Positions 17,385 to 27,298 of a DNA stretch of 39,542 nucleotides are shown piece after piece. The stretch is from positions 1-39,542 of the forward strand of contig WGNN01000121.1 in the NCBI GenBank assembly GCA_016124515.1, read 5' to 3'. This stretch comes from a bacterium (GTDB lineage: Bacteria > Bacteroidota > Bacteroidia > CAILMK01 > JACPUW01). The notes beneath the pieces are model-generated. The model ran no database searches and had not been told where the DNA came from. It was given only the letters and a program-made list of their open reading frames with translations. The position numbers and the translations under genes were made by a program. The first letter of the stretch is position 1. Every line of letters begins with the position of its first letter.

Positions 17385-18056
17385 TTATGCAGTTAAATGA
17401 TGGAATATGGCAATGAAAATAAAGCCCGCCGGAATGGCAATGGCGAATATTTTACCAAATTTTTGAATGAAAGGGAAATACTTGGGGCTGCGGGCGCCAA
17501 TGGTTTGAAACGCCGACTGAAAGCCGTGTGTAAGGTGCAGGGCAAGAAATACAAAAGCCAGCACGTAAAGGGCTACACGCATGGGGTTTTCAAATTTCTC
17601 AACCAGCTCGCCATAGTAGCGTGTGGCATCGGGTTCTTCAAAACGCACGTATTTATGTGCAATTTCAGGAATCCAAAAATCGTAGAAATGCAGGGCCAAA
17701 AAGCCGAGAATAACCAAGCCTGAGTAAATCATGTTGCGCGACATCCACGAGGCATTGGCGCCACCTTTGTACATGGCGTACTTTACGTTGCGGGCGGCAT
17801 TGTTTTTGGCTTCAAGCACAAAACCCATTACAAAATGGTACACCACCGCAAACATGAGTATGGGCTGCATAACAAATTGAATGAGTGGATTGGTACCCAT
17901 AAAGTGGGACAATTCATTGAAGGCATCAGCACTTATTACTGACGAAAAATTGATAACAAAGTGCTGGAGTAAAAATAACAGCAGGAATAGTGCTGATAGG
18001 GCCATCGAAAACTTCCTTCCGATGGAACTGCTAAAGGTTTTCTTTAACCAACTCAT
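17385..18056 (-). CDS. sdhC: Succinate dehydrogenase cytochrome b subunit (b558 type)
   Basis: This single membrane anchor carries haem b and reduces menaquinone, replacing the SdhC/SdhD pair of proteobacteria. The 223-residue protein has five predicted transmembrane helices (about 15-37, 60-82, 107-127, 158-178 and 200-221). Histidines at 32, 74, 123, 174 and 177 lie in or at the ends of helices and are candidate ligands for two haems. It begins [23 protein letters not shown]-like, which is usual for the family. It is the first gene of the operon. A degenerate -7 box (TAATTTCG) lies upstream on the minus strand near 18085-18095. Confidence 0.95.
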   Translation of the reverse strand: MSWLKKTFSSSIGRKFSMALSALFLLLFLLQHFVINFSSVISADAFNELSHFMGTNPLIQFVMQPILMFAVVYHFVMGFVLEAKNNAARNVKYAMYKGGANASWMSRNMIYSGLVILGFLALHFYDFWIPEIAHKYVRFEEPDATRYYGELVEKFENPMRVALYVLAFVFLALHLTHGFQSAFQTIGARSPKYFPFIQKFGKIFAIAIPAGFIFIAIFHHLTA

Positions 18057-18492
18057 TTATCGTAATCTGTTTGAATTCGGCACGAAATTAACACAGCCAA
18101 CACGCCAAAGGTTGTCGCGAATCAATATTTGATGATTATCAATCAAGTTTAGAACCTTTCTAAATAACCACCTGCTGAAAAGCTGCAACACAAGGTGAAA
18201 TGGCCTGAAACAAGACATTGACCTATTCAGGCAGGCCTTATAACAGATTAGCAACCTAAGGCTACTTCGGTTTGCTGCGAAAACTCCACGACGGCCCGGC
18301 GACTACAGCATAATGTACAAGGTTCTTGTGCTGCGTTTACCCATGTGGGAAATCAATGATATTTTCGCCCCTGTCAAAATGAGTGGCGCTTATCGTGATA
18401 TTTTATGGTGAGTTGTATTTTCTTTGCCGTACATGAAATAGACAACACGCTTCGAAAATCATGCAACCCATTGTATTTGAAAACATTAGAAA
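18057..18492. other. Divergent intergenic region between sdhC and the M48 protease
   Basis: The stretch of 436 nt must hold promoters for both directions. I see a 7-bp inverted repeat GCCTGAA (18203-18209) / TTCAGGC (18226-18232) and a degenerate -7 box for sdhC, but no clean -33/-7 pair. The ORF on the minus strand at 18057-18254 has no protein-like features. No RNA gene is recognised. Confidence 0.35.
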
Positions 18493-20679
18493 ATGATTAA
18501 ACACACCAAATACTTATTGGCTTTCTTTATAAGCCTTAGTACACTAGCCGGGGCACAGGTTTCAACCCACCTCGAGTGTCACGGAAAAATACCTGCCGAG
18601 TTTACCACGCCCTCGCAGGAAAAAGCCAAGATTGCCATTGCCAACGATTCTATACTGCACGATAAATTTTCATTGAGCAGGCGTCAGCAACGCGAATTTT
18701 TTGTGCAAAGCAGCTATGCCATCGATCGTTTGCTGAAAAGTGGCAAGGTGCTTTTCAACGACTCTATAAGCATGTATGTAAACAGCGTGCTTGACGAAAT
18801 ATTGAAAAACGACAAGAACCTGCGGCAGGAATTGCGTCTGTACGTGGTAAAATCGCCCTATGTGAATGCATTTGCCACCGGAAACGGCATTATTTTTATA
18901 AACATAGGTCTGCTGGCACAATTGGAAAACGAAGCACAACTTGCCTTTATTCTTTGCCACGAAATAGCCCACTACACCAACAAACATTCGCTCGATGGCT
19001 TTAAGGAACAAATAGAAATTGAAAAAGGAAAAGGCGACTACCGCGCGCAGTCGGTAGAAGATAAATTGCTTTCGCAAAGCAACTTTTCAAAAATGCAGGA
19101 GCTTGACGCCGACGAAACCGGTTTTAACCGCTACCTGAAAACCGGTTATGCCCCGCTGGAAGCCGACGAGGTGTTTTTTGTATTGAAGTTTGCTCACCTG
19201 CCTTTTGACGAAATAGAATTTGAAAACAATTTTATTGCCAACAAATACTACCCCCTCAAAGATGATGTGCTTTTGAGCGAACTTACTCCGGTGAGTTTTG
19301 ACGACGAAGACGACAAATACAGCACCCACCCCAATATTTCAACCCGCCGCATGCAATTGGCCCCCGTGCTAAATGCCAACAAAAAAGATGGTAAAGAATA
19401 TTTGGTTTCAGAAACCCAATTCAAAAAGCTGCAGAAAAAAGCGCGCTACGAAATGACTTCGCTTTTTCTCAGCAGCCAACGATATGCATCGGCACTGTAC
19501 AATGCTTTTTTGCTCGAAAAAATATACCCCGGCAATGCGGAAAACGAAATATTTAAAACCGAAGCCATGATTGGCCTTTCGGAGTATAAAAATGCCTATG
19601 AGCTTGACGAAGTATGCACCTACTACCAAGACCTTGAAGGCCAATCGCAGCAGCTCAACCACATTGTATTGCGGCTCACCTCGCTCGATATGAACATCTA
19701 CGCCGTATATAATGCCTTTGCGGGACTCAAGAAATTTGAAAATAATAAATACCTGAAAAAGCTCTGCATCAATGCAATGGTGAACCTAATAGCGGATCAT
19801 AATGTGAATTTGTTTGACTTTAAAAAAATGGTGGAAACCCCGGTTGACAGTACCGAAGATGCCACCGAAGTAAAAGACGAACCAAAAAACAAGTATGACA
19901 AGCTGAAGTCTGAAGCCACACTAAAAGAATCGAAACCCTATATTTTTGCCTTTAGCGAATATATAGAAGACCCGCTTTTTGTAAAACTTTTTCAAAGAGC
20001 CACCAAGCGCAACCTGAAGAAAACCGAATACCTGAAACTTGCCCAAAAAGACCGCGACACCTCGCTGAACCTGCAAAAAATAATAATGACCCAACCTTAT
20101 TACATTAAGGTTACTAATAAAAGCGAAGAGGGTTTTCTCATAGAAAAATCGGAGCAAGCCATGCTGCAAGTACTCGATTTGTTGCCCGAAATGGCCGAAG
20201 CCACCGCAGTGAATCTTGATATGATGACCCCCTTGCTTATGGAAAGCGACGATGTGGAACGCTTTAACGACTACAGCACCATAAAAGAATGGCTAATTGA
20301 AACGGCCTACAAAGACACACTCAACATTCCATCATCGCACCAACCCGAAATTGAGGCCATTATGGAAAAATATGGAACGCGCTACGTTGGCTACACAAGT
20401 TTCTTTACCCTTAAACACCGAAAGGCCAACCAAATTATTCGTTCTACAATTCTGGGTGGCGTTATGGCACTCGCCACACAAGTGCCGGCCACTGGCGTGC
20501 CTTTTCTACTATACGGCATTGCACGCCCTTCTACTACCACTTACTGCCTGTTTAGTGTTTATGATATGGAAACCAACCAAAAGATTAAAACCTTTTTCTA
20601 CGAATACCAAATGTCTGACCGCAAGTTTGTAATAAAATCAACCTTGTTTAATTCCATATTTAAACTAAAAAAGAAATAA
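18493..20679 (+). CDS. M48 family zinc metalloprotease, secreted/periplasmic
   Basis: The 728-residue protein has a signal peptide (about 1-21, cleaved before AQ or Q) and a Zn-peptidase domain. HEIAH at 156-160 supplies two Zn ligands and the catalytic Glu, and ELDAD at 203-207 gives the third ligand Glu203. This is the Ste24/BepA/LoiP-like M48 pattern (NAFATGNGIIFINIGLL upstream is also typical). After about residue 300 there is a long helical region with tetratricopeptide-like character and an acidic, lysine-rich linker near 443-463. The C-terminus has two short hydrophobic segments near 648-680. It probably acts in the periplasm on outer-membrane proteins, as BepA does, but this is an inference. 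The next gene starts 1 nt after its stop, so the two are surely cotranscribed. Confidence 0.88.
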   Translation: MIKHTKYLLAFFISLSTLAGAQVSTHLECHGKIPAEFTTPSQEKAKIAIANDSILHDKFSLSRRQQREFFVQSSYAIDRLLKSGKVLFNDSISMYVNSVLDEILKNDKNLRQELRLYVVKSPYVNAFATGNGIIFINIGLLAQLENEAQLAFILCHEIAHYTNKHSLDGFKEQIEIEKGKGDYRAQSVEDKLLSQSNFSKMQELDADETGFNRYLKTGYAPLEADEVFFVLKFAHLPFDEIEFENNFIANKYYPLKDDVLLSELTPVSFDDEDDKYSTHPNISTRRMQLAPVLNANKKDGKEYLVSETQFKKLQKKARYEMTSLFLSSQRYASALYNAFLLEKIYPGNAENEIFKTEAMIGLSEYKNAYELDEVCTYYQDLEGQSQQLNHIVLRLTSLDMNIYAVYNAFAGLKKFENNKYLKKLCINAMVNLIADHNVNLFDFKKMVETPVDSTEDATEVKDEPKNKYDKLKSEATLKESKPYIFAFSEYIEDPLFVKLFQRATKRNLKKTEYLKLAQKDRDTSLNLQKIIMTQPYYIKVTNKSEEGFLIEKSEQAMLQVLDLLPEMAEATAVNLDMMTPLLMESDDVERFNDYSTIKEWLIETAYKDTLNIPSSHQPEIEAIMEKYGTRYVGYTSFFTLKHRKANQIIRSTILGGVMALATQVPATGVPFLLYGIARPSTTTYCLFSVYDMETNQKIKTFFYEYQMSDRKFVIKSTLFNSIFKLKKK

Positions 20680-20680
20680 C

Positions 20681-21463
20681 ATGCGAGGCTTATTTTTACT
20701 ATTGACCATACTTGCCACTACTTGCTATAGCTATACCGCCCAGGGACAAGCACCGGGCTATCTGGGCAAAAAATTATTTTTAAATATTGACTGCGATGTA
20801 GCTCCCAACTTTTCTTCGCTAAGGAGCCAAATGAGTTTGACGCGCCGGCTGGGCCTGAAACCTGCCATTCAATTGGGCTACACCGTGGGTACGCAAACGG
20901 CTATAACCTTTAGAGTGAGCGGCACCAATTATATATATCCTTTGTACAACAACTATAATACAGATAATGGCTCTTCGCCCGACTTACCCTATGGTGAAGA
21001 CCTTACAAACCCTGACTACAGAACATTTAGAAAACCCCTATCGGCAAATCTTTATACTTCGGTTATGCAATATGATTTTACCGTGCAATTTTACGATGGA
21101 TCTTTCATAGCTCCTGCAGGTGCCTATTTTGAGCTATTGATGGGCCTTAGTGTTATAAACACCAACTTCTTGGATATTGACAACAAACGGCTCATGATAT
21201 ACAGCGACTTAACCAATAATAAACTACTATCGCCACGTATAGGAATGGCACACATGCGCAATATGATTGTATTCGACCGCTTGCTGCTACGATATGGCTA
21301 CGAGTTTGGTTTTGATTTTATGGGCATGTGGGCATTTACCGCATTCTCAACAAATGTTGCCAGTAGTTTTACTAATAAAAACTTCCTTCGCTACGAAGGT
21401 GCCATGCACAACACCGCTTATACTTTTTTCAATTTCAGGGTGGGAATTGGTATTATAAATTAA
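20681..21463 (+). CDS. Hypothetical outer-membrane beta-barrel-like protein
   Basis: The 260-residue protein has a signal peptide (MRGLFLLLTILATTCYSYTA, with Gln nearby) and alternating aromatic/polar strands such as PAIQLGYTVGTQTAITFRVSG, DFTVQFYDG, AYFELLMGLSVIN and a final YTFFNFRVGIGIIN. The pattern suggests an 8-12 stranded barrel or a porin-family-like protein in the outer membrane. I do not recognise a named family. It begins 1 nt after the M48 protease stop, so it may be the substrate, partner or reporter of that protease. A strong bidirectional terminator follows 33 nt downstream. Confidence 0.65.
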   Translation: MRGLFLLLTILATTCYSYTAQGQAPGYLGKKLFLNIDCDVAPNFSSLRSQMSLTRRLGLKPAIQLGYTVGTQTAITFRVSGTNYIYPLYNNYNTDNGSSPDLPYGEDLTNPDYRTFRKPLSANLYTSVMQYDFTVQFYDGSFIAPAGAYFELLMGLSVINTNFLDIDNKRLMIYSDLTNNKLLSPRIGMAHMRNMIVFDRLLLRYGYEFGFDFMGMWAFTAFSTNVASSFTNKNFLRYEGAMHNTAYTFFNFRVGIGIIN

Positions 21464-21495
21464 TCAATGAAAAAATTACTTCTTCTTTTTGACAT

Positions 21496-21534
21496 AAATA
21501 AAAAAGCCCCGAAAAATTCGGGGCTTTTTTATTT
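21496..21534. terminator. Bidirectional rho-independent terminator
   Basis: AAATAAAAAAGCCCCGAA (21496-21513), loop AAA, and its exact complement (21517-21534) form an 18-bp stem with T-runs on both strands. It separates the convergent M48/barrel operon and the ribonucleotide reductase gene. Confidence 0.95.
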
Positions 21535-21549
21535 ATGATAACTCAATTA

Positions 21550-24500
21550 TCAACTACAACCAAGGCTGTTGCCGCAGTTGAGGCATTTGTAGCAAGTGCC
21601 GTTTCTTATGGTTATGTGTCCACATACGTCACAAGCGGGGGCATCGCCCATCATTTCGCTCAGCGAATTGTCTATGCTGCTGAATGAACTCATTTCAAGT
21701 TGGGTTTCGCCTGATGATGACACAGCAGCCGGGCTCACTTTTTCCTGAATGAGGTAGTCTTGGTTGGGCTCTTCCACAATCATGGTTCCGTTGGCATTTT
21801 CGGGCTCCACATCATCAAAGCTTATTTGGTGTGGTTTCACCTGTACCAAATCTTCGCGGCCCAGGTATTCAAAACCAAGCAGCCTGAAGATAAAGTCTAT
21901 AATAGAAGTGGCGCTCTTGATGTTGTCGTGGCCATCAACCATACCCGATGGTTCAAAACGGGTGAAAGTAAATTTATTCACATATTCTTCGAGCGGCACA
22001 CCGTATTGCATACCAATTGAAACGGCTATGGCAAAGCAGTTCATAAGTGAGCGGAAAGAGGCACCTTCCTTGTGTATGTCGATAAATATCTCGCCAAGTG
22101 TTCCGTCATTGTATTCGCCGGTGCGTATAAACATGGTTTGGCCACCAACACGTGCTTTTTGGGTAAATCCTCTCCTTTTGTGTGGCAATTTCTTGCGCTC
22201 CACAATACGCGAAAGTTGACGCTTGAACTTGGTGTCGGTTGACTTGTTCATGATTCTGATGGCGGCATCGAGTACTTCCTGCGGAGTCAGCTCATCAAGC
22301 TTGCGCTCGGCTTGTGCGCCCAATGCTTCATCTATCACATTGGCTTCTTTCTCATCGTCTTGCTTATCGCTTTTGTTGCTAAGCGGTTGCGAAAGTTTGC
22401 TGCCATCGCGGTAAAGTGCATTGGCTTTCAAACCAAGTTCCCAGCTCATTTGGTACGATTCCTTGATTTCATCAACTGTAGCTTCGTTGGGCAGGTTGAT
22501 GGTTTTTGAAATAGCACCCGATATAAAGGGTTGTGCAGAAGCCATCATGCGGATGTGGCCCGAAGCAGCAATGTAGCGCTCGCCTTTTTGGCCGCATTTG
22601 TTGGCACAGTCAAACACCGGATAGTGCTCGGTTTTTAAGTGTGGCGCTCCTTCTATGGTCATGGTTCCGCACACATATTCGTTGGCTTCGGCTATTTGCT
22701 CTTTTGTAAAGCCAAGTTTTCTGAGCAGGTTAAAGTTGGGCGAGTTGTACTCATCGGCATTGAAACCCAGGCGTTGCAATACTTTTTCGCCCAAGGTCCA
22801 TACGTTAAATACAAATGAGACATCGAAAGCTGAAGGCAGTTGCGACTGTATTTTGTCCAATTCGGCTTCGTTGAACCCTTTTGATCTCAATGAATCAAGG
22901 TTGATGTGCGGGGCACCGGCAAGGCTTGCGGTTCCTTTGGCATAGTCAACTATGGCTTGCACCTCGTTTGGCGAGTAGCCCAGGGTTTTGAGTGCGCGTG
23001 GCACCGATTGGTTTACTATTTTGAAATAGCCACCACCTGAAAGTTTTTTGAATTTTACCAAGGCAAAATCGGGTTCAATACCGGTGGTATCACAATCCAT
23101 AACCAAGCCTATTGTTCCTGTAGGCGCTATTACGGTGGTTTGGGCATTGCGATAGCCATATTTTTCTCCCAATCTCAGGGCGTCGTCCCACGAGTTGCAG
23201 GCGGCGGTAAGCAGGTAATCGGGGCAATCCTCAGGTTTTATACCCTGTGGTTTTATATCAAGTTGCTCATAAGTATCGGCTGATGCGTGGTAAGCTGCAT
23301 AGCGGTGGTTTCTTATCACGCGCAACATGTGTTCTTTATTTATCTCGTAGCCTTTAAATGCGCCAAGGTGTTGGGCCATTTCGGCTGAGGTAGCATAAGA
23401 AGTACCCGTGAGAATAGCCGTAACAGCGCCGCAAATAGCTCTTGATTTGGCACTGTCGTAAGGAATTCCTGATGTCATGAGCACGGTACCCAAGTTGGCA
23501 TAGCCAAGCCCCAGGGTTCTGAACTCATACGATAGCTCGGCCACTTCTTTTGACGGAAACTGCGCCATAAGTACTGAAATTTCAAGTACGGTAGTCCACA
23601 GTCGGATGGCGTGTTTAAGACCGGCCACATCAAACTCCAGTTTGTCCTGATCAAAAAACTTGATAAGGTTTAGCGAAGCCAAATTGCAGGCGGTATTGTC
23701 AAGAAACATGTATTCTGAACAAGGGTTCGATGCATTGATTCTGCCTGAAGCCGGACAAGTATGCCATTGGTTAATGGTGGTATCGTATTGCACACCCGGA
23801 TCGGCACAAGCCCATGCGGCAAAAGCTATATCATTCCAAAGTTTTTCTGATGAAACTTTTTTGATAACTGAACCATCAGTTCGCGCTTTCAATTCCCATT
23901 CTTTGCCGCTGTTGAGTGCTTCAAAAAATGCGTTGGGAATTCGTATTGAGTTGTTTGAGTTTTGACCGGCCACTGTGCGGTAGGCTTCGCCTTCGTAGTC
24001 TGAAGAGTAACCTGCGGCAATAAGGGCACCTACTTTTTTCTCTTCCTCTACTTTCCAGTTGATGAATTCTTCAATTTCGGGGTGGTCAAGGTCAAGACAA
24101 ACCATTTTGGCTGCGCGTCTTGTGGTTCCGCCCGATTTGATGGCTCCTGCGGCTCTGTCGCCAATTTTGAGGAACGACATAAGGCCCGAAGAAGCACCAC
24201 CACCTGAAAGGGGCTCGCTTGCTCCGCGAATGTTGGAGAAGTTGGTACCCACACCTGAGCCGTATTTGAAAATTCGCGCTTCGCGAACCCACAAATCCAT
24301 GATACCGCCTTCGTTTACCAAATCATCTTCTACTGATAAGATGAAGCAAGCGTGGGGTTGTGGTCTTTCGTAAGCTGATGTTGATTTGCTTGTTTTTTCA
24401 GTTTCGGGATCTACATAATAATGTCCCTGTGGTTTGCCGCTGATGCCGTATGAACTAAACAAACCGGTATTGAACCACTGCGGCGAGTTGGGTGCCGCAT

Positions 24501-24894
24501 ATTGTCCGGTAATCATGTAGGCCAGCTCATCATAAAATACATTGGCATCATCGTCAGATGCAAAGTAGCCATATTGTTGTCCCCAGTCCATCCAGCAGTG
24601 GGCCATGCGGTGGGCTGTTTGTTTTATGGAGTTTTCCCTTCCCAGTGAACCATCAGCTTGTGGTACGCCGGTTTTTCTGAAGTACTTCTGGGCCAGAATA
24701 TCGGTGGCCACCTGACTCCAGGTTTTTGGCACTTCCACGTCGTTCATCTCAAAAACGACGTCACCACTTGGGTTTCTAATTATTGAAGTGCGCTTTTCAT
24801 ATTCAAATAATTCAAAAGGGCTTTTACCCTCCTTTGTGAAATAGCGACTAAACTGCATGCCGCCTGTTTTGCGGGTAGATGTCTTTTTTACCAT
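21550..24894 (-). CDS. nrdJ: Class II (adenosylcobalamin-dependent) ribonucleotide reductase
   Basis: NrdJ reduces ribonucleotides to deoxyribonucleotides with or without oxygen, using a cobalamin-derived radical. The 1114-residue protein has the barrel motifs of the family: Cys183 (HACFILS) and Cys403 as the redox pair, and the finger loop NPCSE at 390-394 with thiyl Cys392 and Glu394. The spacing (392 to 403) equals that of the Thermotoga enzyme. The region after about 780 contains a linker and the extra domains of the NrdJ_Z type, and the end carries a Cys-rich module CDVCG...CYKCLNCG...GCS that fits a zinc ribbon or a redox-shuttle tail. The enzyme needs B12; I see no cobalamin riboswitch in the 176 nt upstream. 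A degenerate -7 box TACTTTCG lies near 24946-24953. Confidence 0.96.
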   Translation of the reverse strand: MVKKTSTRKTGGMQFSRYFTKEGKSPFELFEYEKRTSIIRNPSGDVVFEMNDVEVPKTWSQVATDILAQKYFRKTGVPQADGSLGRENSIKQTAHRMAHCWMDWGQQYGYFASDDDANVFYDELAYMITGQYAAPNSPQWFNTGLFSSYGISGKPQGHYYVDPETEKTSKSTSAYERPQPHACFILSVEDDLVNEGGIMDLWVREARIFKYGSGVGTNFSNIRGASEPLSGGGASSGLMSFLKIGDRAAGAIKSGGTTRRAAKMVCLDLDHPEIEEFINWKVEEEKKVGALIAAGYSSDYEGEAYRTVAGQNSNNSIRIPNAFFEALNSGKEWELKARTDGSVIKKVSSEKLWNDIAFAAWACADPGVQYDTTINQWHTCPASGRINASNPCSEYMFLDNTACNLASLNLIKFFDQDKLEFDVAGLKHAIRLWTTVLEISVLMAQFPSKEVAELSYEFRTLGLGYANLGTVLMTSGIPYDSAKSRAICGAVTAILTGTSYATSAEMAQHLGAFKGYEINKEHMLRVIRNHRYAAYHASADTYEQLDIKPQGIKPEDCPDYLLTAACNSWDDALRLGEKYGYRNAQTTVIAPTGTIGLVMDCDTTGIEPDFALVKFKKLSGGGYFKIVNQSVPRALKTLGYSPNEVQAIVDYAKGTASLAGAPHINLDSLRSKGFNEAELDKIQSQLPSAFDVSFVFNVWTLGEKVLQRLGFNADEYNSPNFNLLRKLGFTKEQIAEANEYVCGTMTIEGAPHLKTEHYPVFDCANKCGQKGERYIAASGHIRMMASAQPFISGAISKTINLPNEATVDEIKESYQMSWELGLKANALYRDGSKLSQPLSNKSDKQDDEKEANVIDEALGAQAERKLDELTPQEVLDAAIRIMNKSTDTKFKRQLSRIVERKKLPHKRRGFTQKARVGGQTMFIRTGEYNDGTLGEIFIDIHKEGASFRSLMNCFAIAVSIGMQYGVPLEEYVNKFTFTRFEPSGMVDGHDNIKSATSIIDFIFRLLGFEYLGREDLVQVKPHQISFDDVEPENANGTMIVEEPNQDYLIQEKVSPAAVSSSGETQLEMSSFSSIDNSLSEMMGDAPACDVCGHITIRNGTCYKCLNCGNSLGCS

Positions 24895-25070
24895 ACTTGT
24901 TCAGTTATTTTGCCTGAAAAAAAATCCGATTGTGCCATTCGAAAGTATTGGAAGGATTTTAAAAAATCAGCCTAATGTAATGCACCACTCAGGCGTGGCT
25001 GTGGAAAAAAACATTGAAATGTGCCTGCTTATAATGAAAAGGACAATTCCATTAAGAAACATTTAACAAA

Positions 25071-25784
25071 TTGAAAAACAATTACTTAAAACCCAAAAAC
25101 CTACTCAGCACGCTAAAAATGGCTAAAATAAATGGTGAAAAAGTTTTTGCGGCACTTATAGACCCCGACAAATTGCCGGCGCATGAAGTTCACTTAAAAA
25201 AACAAGCGTTTGCAAGTACCGGAATTGATCTGTTGCTGGTAGGTGGCAGCTTGGTAAACCAACCGAAGATTGATGACTTGGTATTGGCACTCAAGGAAAA
25301 TTTTGAACAACCGGTTTACCTTTTTCCCGGCAGCCCGGTGCAGTTTTGTCACCGCGCCGATGGCTTGTTGTTTCTCTCTTTAATCTCAGGCCGCAATGCC
25401 GATCTGCTCATTGGCAGGCATGTAGAAATTGCGCCAACACTCAAGGCTAGTACAATGGAAATAGTGCCTACGGGCTATATGTTGGTAAATGATGGCCGCG
25501 CTACATCGGCAAGCTATATTTCCAATACCTTACCTATTCCCGCAACCAAATGGGATATTGCCCTGGCAACCGCACAGGCCGGCGAACTACTTGGTCTTCA
25601 ATGCATTTACATGGATGCAGGCAGCGGTGCCGATGAACATATTCCGCTGAAAACCATAGAAAAAGTAGCACAGGGTATTGACATACCACTTATTGTGGGT
25701 GGTGGAATAAAAACTGCCGCACAGCGCGAAGCCATTTGGAAAGCAGGTGCCGATATGGTGGTAGTTGGTTCGGCCCTGGAATAG
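25071..25784 (+). CDS. Geranylgeranylglyceryl/heptaprenylglyceryl phosphate synthase family
   Basis: Enzymes of this PcrB/GGGPS family join an isoprenyl diphosphate to sn-glycerol 1-phosphate, the first ether step of archaeal lipids. Bacteroidota carry group II enzymes, some shown to use geranylgeranyl diphosphate. The 237-residue TIM barrel shows IDPDK at 30-34, VGGS at 57-60, FPGSP at 85-89, PTGYML at 133-138, YMDAGSGA at 180-187, VGGGIK at 209-214 and VVGSA at 231-235, so both phosphate and prenyl sites are present. The start is TTG at 25071; an ATG at 25119 would cut off the first helix. The protein stops two residues after VVGSA, so the usual last helix seems to be missing. The gene is divergent from nrdJ. 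Confidence 0.9.
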   Translation: MKNNYLKPKNLLSTLKMAKINGEKVFAALIDPDKLPAHEVHLKKQAFASTGIDLLLVGGSLVNQPKIDDLVLALKENFEQPVYLFPGSPVQFCHRADGLLFLSLISGRNADLLIGRHVEIAPTLKASTMEIVPTGYMLVNDGRATSASYISNTLPIPATKWDIALATAQAGELLGLQCIYMDAGSGADEHIPLKTIEKVAQGIDIPLIVGGGIKTAAQREAIWKAGADMVVVGSALE

Positions 25785-26197
25785 ATTTACCATCAGATAA
25801 CTGTTCTTTCCCATTGTGGACGATTGCCATAAAAGGAAAGATGCACAAATTGTGGACGTGTAACCAACATCACTTACATAAGTAAATAATATCAGGAACT
25901 TTAAACCTGATTTCGAAGTGGTAGAAAAGGGACAGCAAAATATGAGATGACCGTTTCCCATCGCATAAACCACCCTTTTCAGCTACATACTTTTCGCAAT
26001 CACCCTAAATTGCTGTTGCGTGTTTTGGTTTAATATTGACAAAAAACCTGTTCATCATTGGGCAGGTTTTTTTAGTTACCCAGATGCTGCAACCATACTT
26101 TAGCCTTATACCGTTGCGTTTGTTGCCGGTGTATTAAGTATAAACCAGTAATTAATATTGTCTTAATTTTAGCCACACAACAAGCAAACACCCATTT
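25785..26197. other. Intergenic stretch after GGGP synthase
   Basis: No convincing ORF is seen in these 413 nt. They contain two direct copies of ATTGTGGACG at 25813-25822 and 25849-25858 (period 36), a terminator hairpin near 26044-26072, and an A+T-rich leader before the TIGR03032 gene with a poor -7 box (TAATTTTA). Confidence 0.35.
26044..26072 (+). terminator. Rho-independent terminator
   Basis: AAACCTG (26044-26050) and CAGGTTT (26063-26069) form a 7-bp stem with a 12-nt loop and continue into a T-run on the plus strand. Its distance from the GGGP synthase stop (260 nt) leaves room for a long 3' UTR or a small untranslated transcript. Confidence 0.65.
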
Positions 26198-27268
26198 ATG
26201 AGTGCTGATTTAACGCCATTTTCCTGTCGCTACACGCCCCAAGTACCAGAGTTGCTAAGCAAACTCAATTGTTCGCTTGCCATAAGTACCTATCAGGCAG
26301 GAAAAGTGATCTTTATTTCGCCACGGGATGAAAATTACCTGGTGCAATTGCCCCGCAGTTTTAATAAACCCATGGGCATTGCGCTCAAAAACGAGCAAAT
26401 GGCAATTGCCTGCGCCGATGAGGTGATACAATTTTCCAATGCCCCGCAACTGGCAATGCACTACCCCAAGTCGCCGGGAAAATATGATGCGCTCTACATG
26501 CCCCGTCTCACTTACCACTCCGGTGGACTGGACATACACGATATAAATTTCGGAAATGATGGTTTGTATGCCGTAAATACACTTTTTTCATGCATTGTAA
26601 AAATGGACGGCCACTACAACTATATACCGGTATGGAAACCGAAATTCATTACCGAACTGGTATCTGAAGACCGCTGCCATCTGAATGGTATGGCTATGGA
26701 AGAAGGTAAACCACGCTTTGCCACCTGTTTTTCGCAAGGAAACAGCCACCAAAGCTGGCGGCCCACTGTTACAGAATCGGGTTGTTTAATAGATATTGTC
26801 AGCAACGAAATTGTTCTCGAAAACCTGGGCATGCCACATTCGCCGCGATTGTTTAACGGCAAACTGTACGTGCTGCTTTCGGCTACCGGCGAGTTGATAC
26901 AAGTAGATGTTGCGCAGAAAAAATATGAGGTAGTAACCCGTATTGATGGCTTTTTGCGCGGCATGGCTTATCACCGCGACTACCTTTTTGTGGCTACTTC
27001 AAAACTGCGCGAAAACAGTTCAACTTTTGGGAAACTACAGTTTGCCCATAAAGCCAACGAGGCGGCAATTGTGTTGGTGCATTTGCCTACGGGCAGCATA
27101 GCCGGAAAAATAACCTACCTCAACTCAGTGGATGAAATCTATGACCTGCAAGTACTACCTGAAAAATTGCGCCCCAACATTATGAACACCATGAGCCCCG
27201 AATATAAAATGGGTGTTACCACGCCCGACAATAATTATTGGGCAAGGCCGCAAGCAGAAAAACCATAA
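26198..27268 (+). CDS. TIGR03032 family protein
   Basis: The 356-residue protein matches the TIGR03032 family pattern: PELLSKLNCSLAISTYQAGKV near the start, GLDIHDINFGNDGLYAVNTLFSCI in the middle, EDRCHLNGMAMEEGKPRFATCFSQ near 155-178, MPHSPRLFNGKLYVL near 211-225, and GFLRGMAYHRDYLFVATSKLRE near 251-272. The repeats suggest a beta-propeller. There is no signal peptide, so it is probably cytoplasmic. The family's function is unknown to me. The next gene, encoding an FG-GAP/T9SS protein, lies 30 nt downstream on the same strand, which suggests joint expression and perhaps handling of that secreted partner. Confidence 0.85.
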   Translation: MSADLTPFSCRYTPQVPELLSKLNCSLAISTYQAGKVIFISPRDENYLVQLPRSFNKPMGIALKNEQMAIACADEVIQFSNAPQLAMHYPKSPGKYDALYMPRLTYHSGGLDIHDINFGNDGLYAVNTLFSCIVKMDGHYNYIPVWKPKFITELVSEDRCHLNGMAMEEGKPRFATCFSQGNSHQSWRPTVTESGCLIDIVSNEIVLENLGMPHSPRLFNGKLYVLLSATGELIQVDVAQKKYEVVTRIDGFLRGMAYHRDYLFVATSKLRENSSTFGKLQFAHKANEAAIVLVHLPTGSIAGKITYLNSVDEIYDLQVLPEKLRPNIMNTMSPEYKMGVTTPDNNYWARPQAEKP

Positions 27269-27298
27269 TATGGCGATTAACACGTAATAAATAAACTT

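Noticed and set aside
18057-18254. 65-codon ORF on the minus strand upstream of sdhC
   Set aside because: Composition is not protein-like and no motif or start context supports it; it lies in the promoter region.
24895-25070. Cobalamin riboswitch before nrdJ
   Set aside because: A B12-dependent enzyme makes one plausible, but I could not find a B12-box-like sequence or the expected set of stems, and the space is only 176 nt.
25813-25858. Two direct copies of ATTGTGGACG
   Set aside because: A 10-nt repeat at a 36-nt period without other structure could be chance; no gene or known operator matches.
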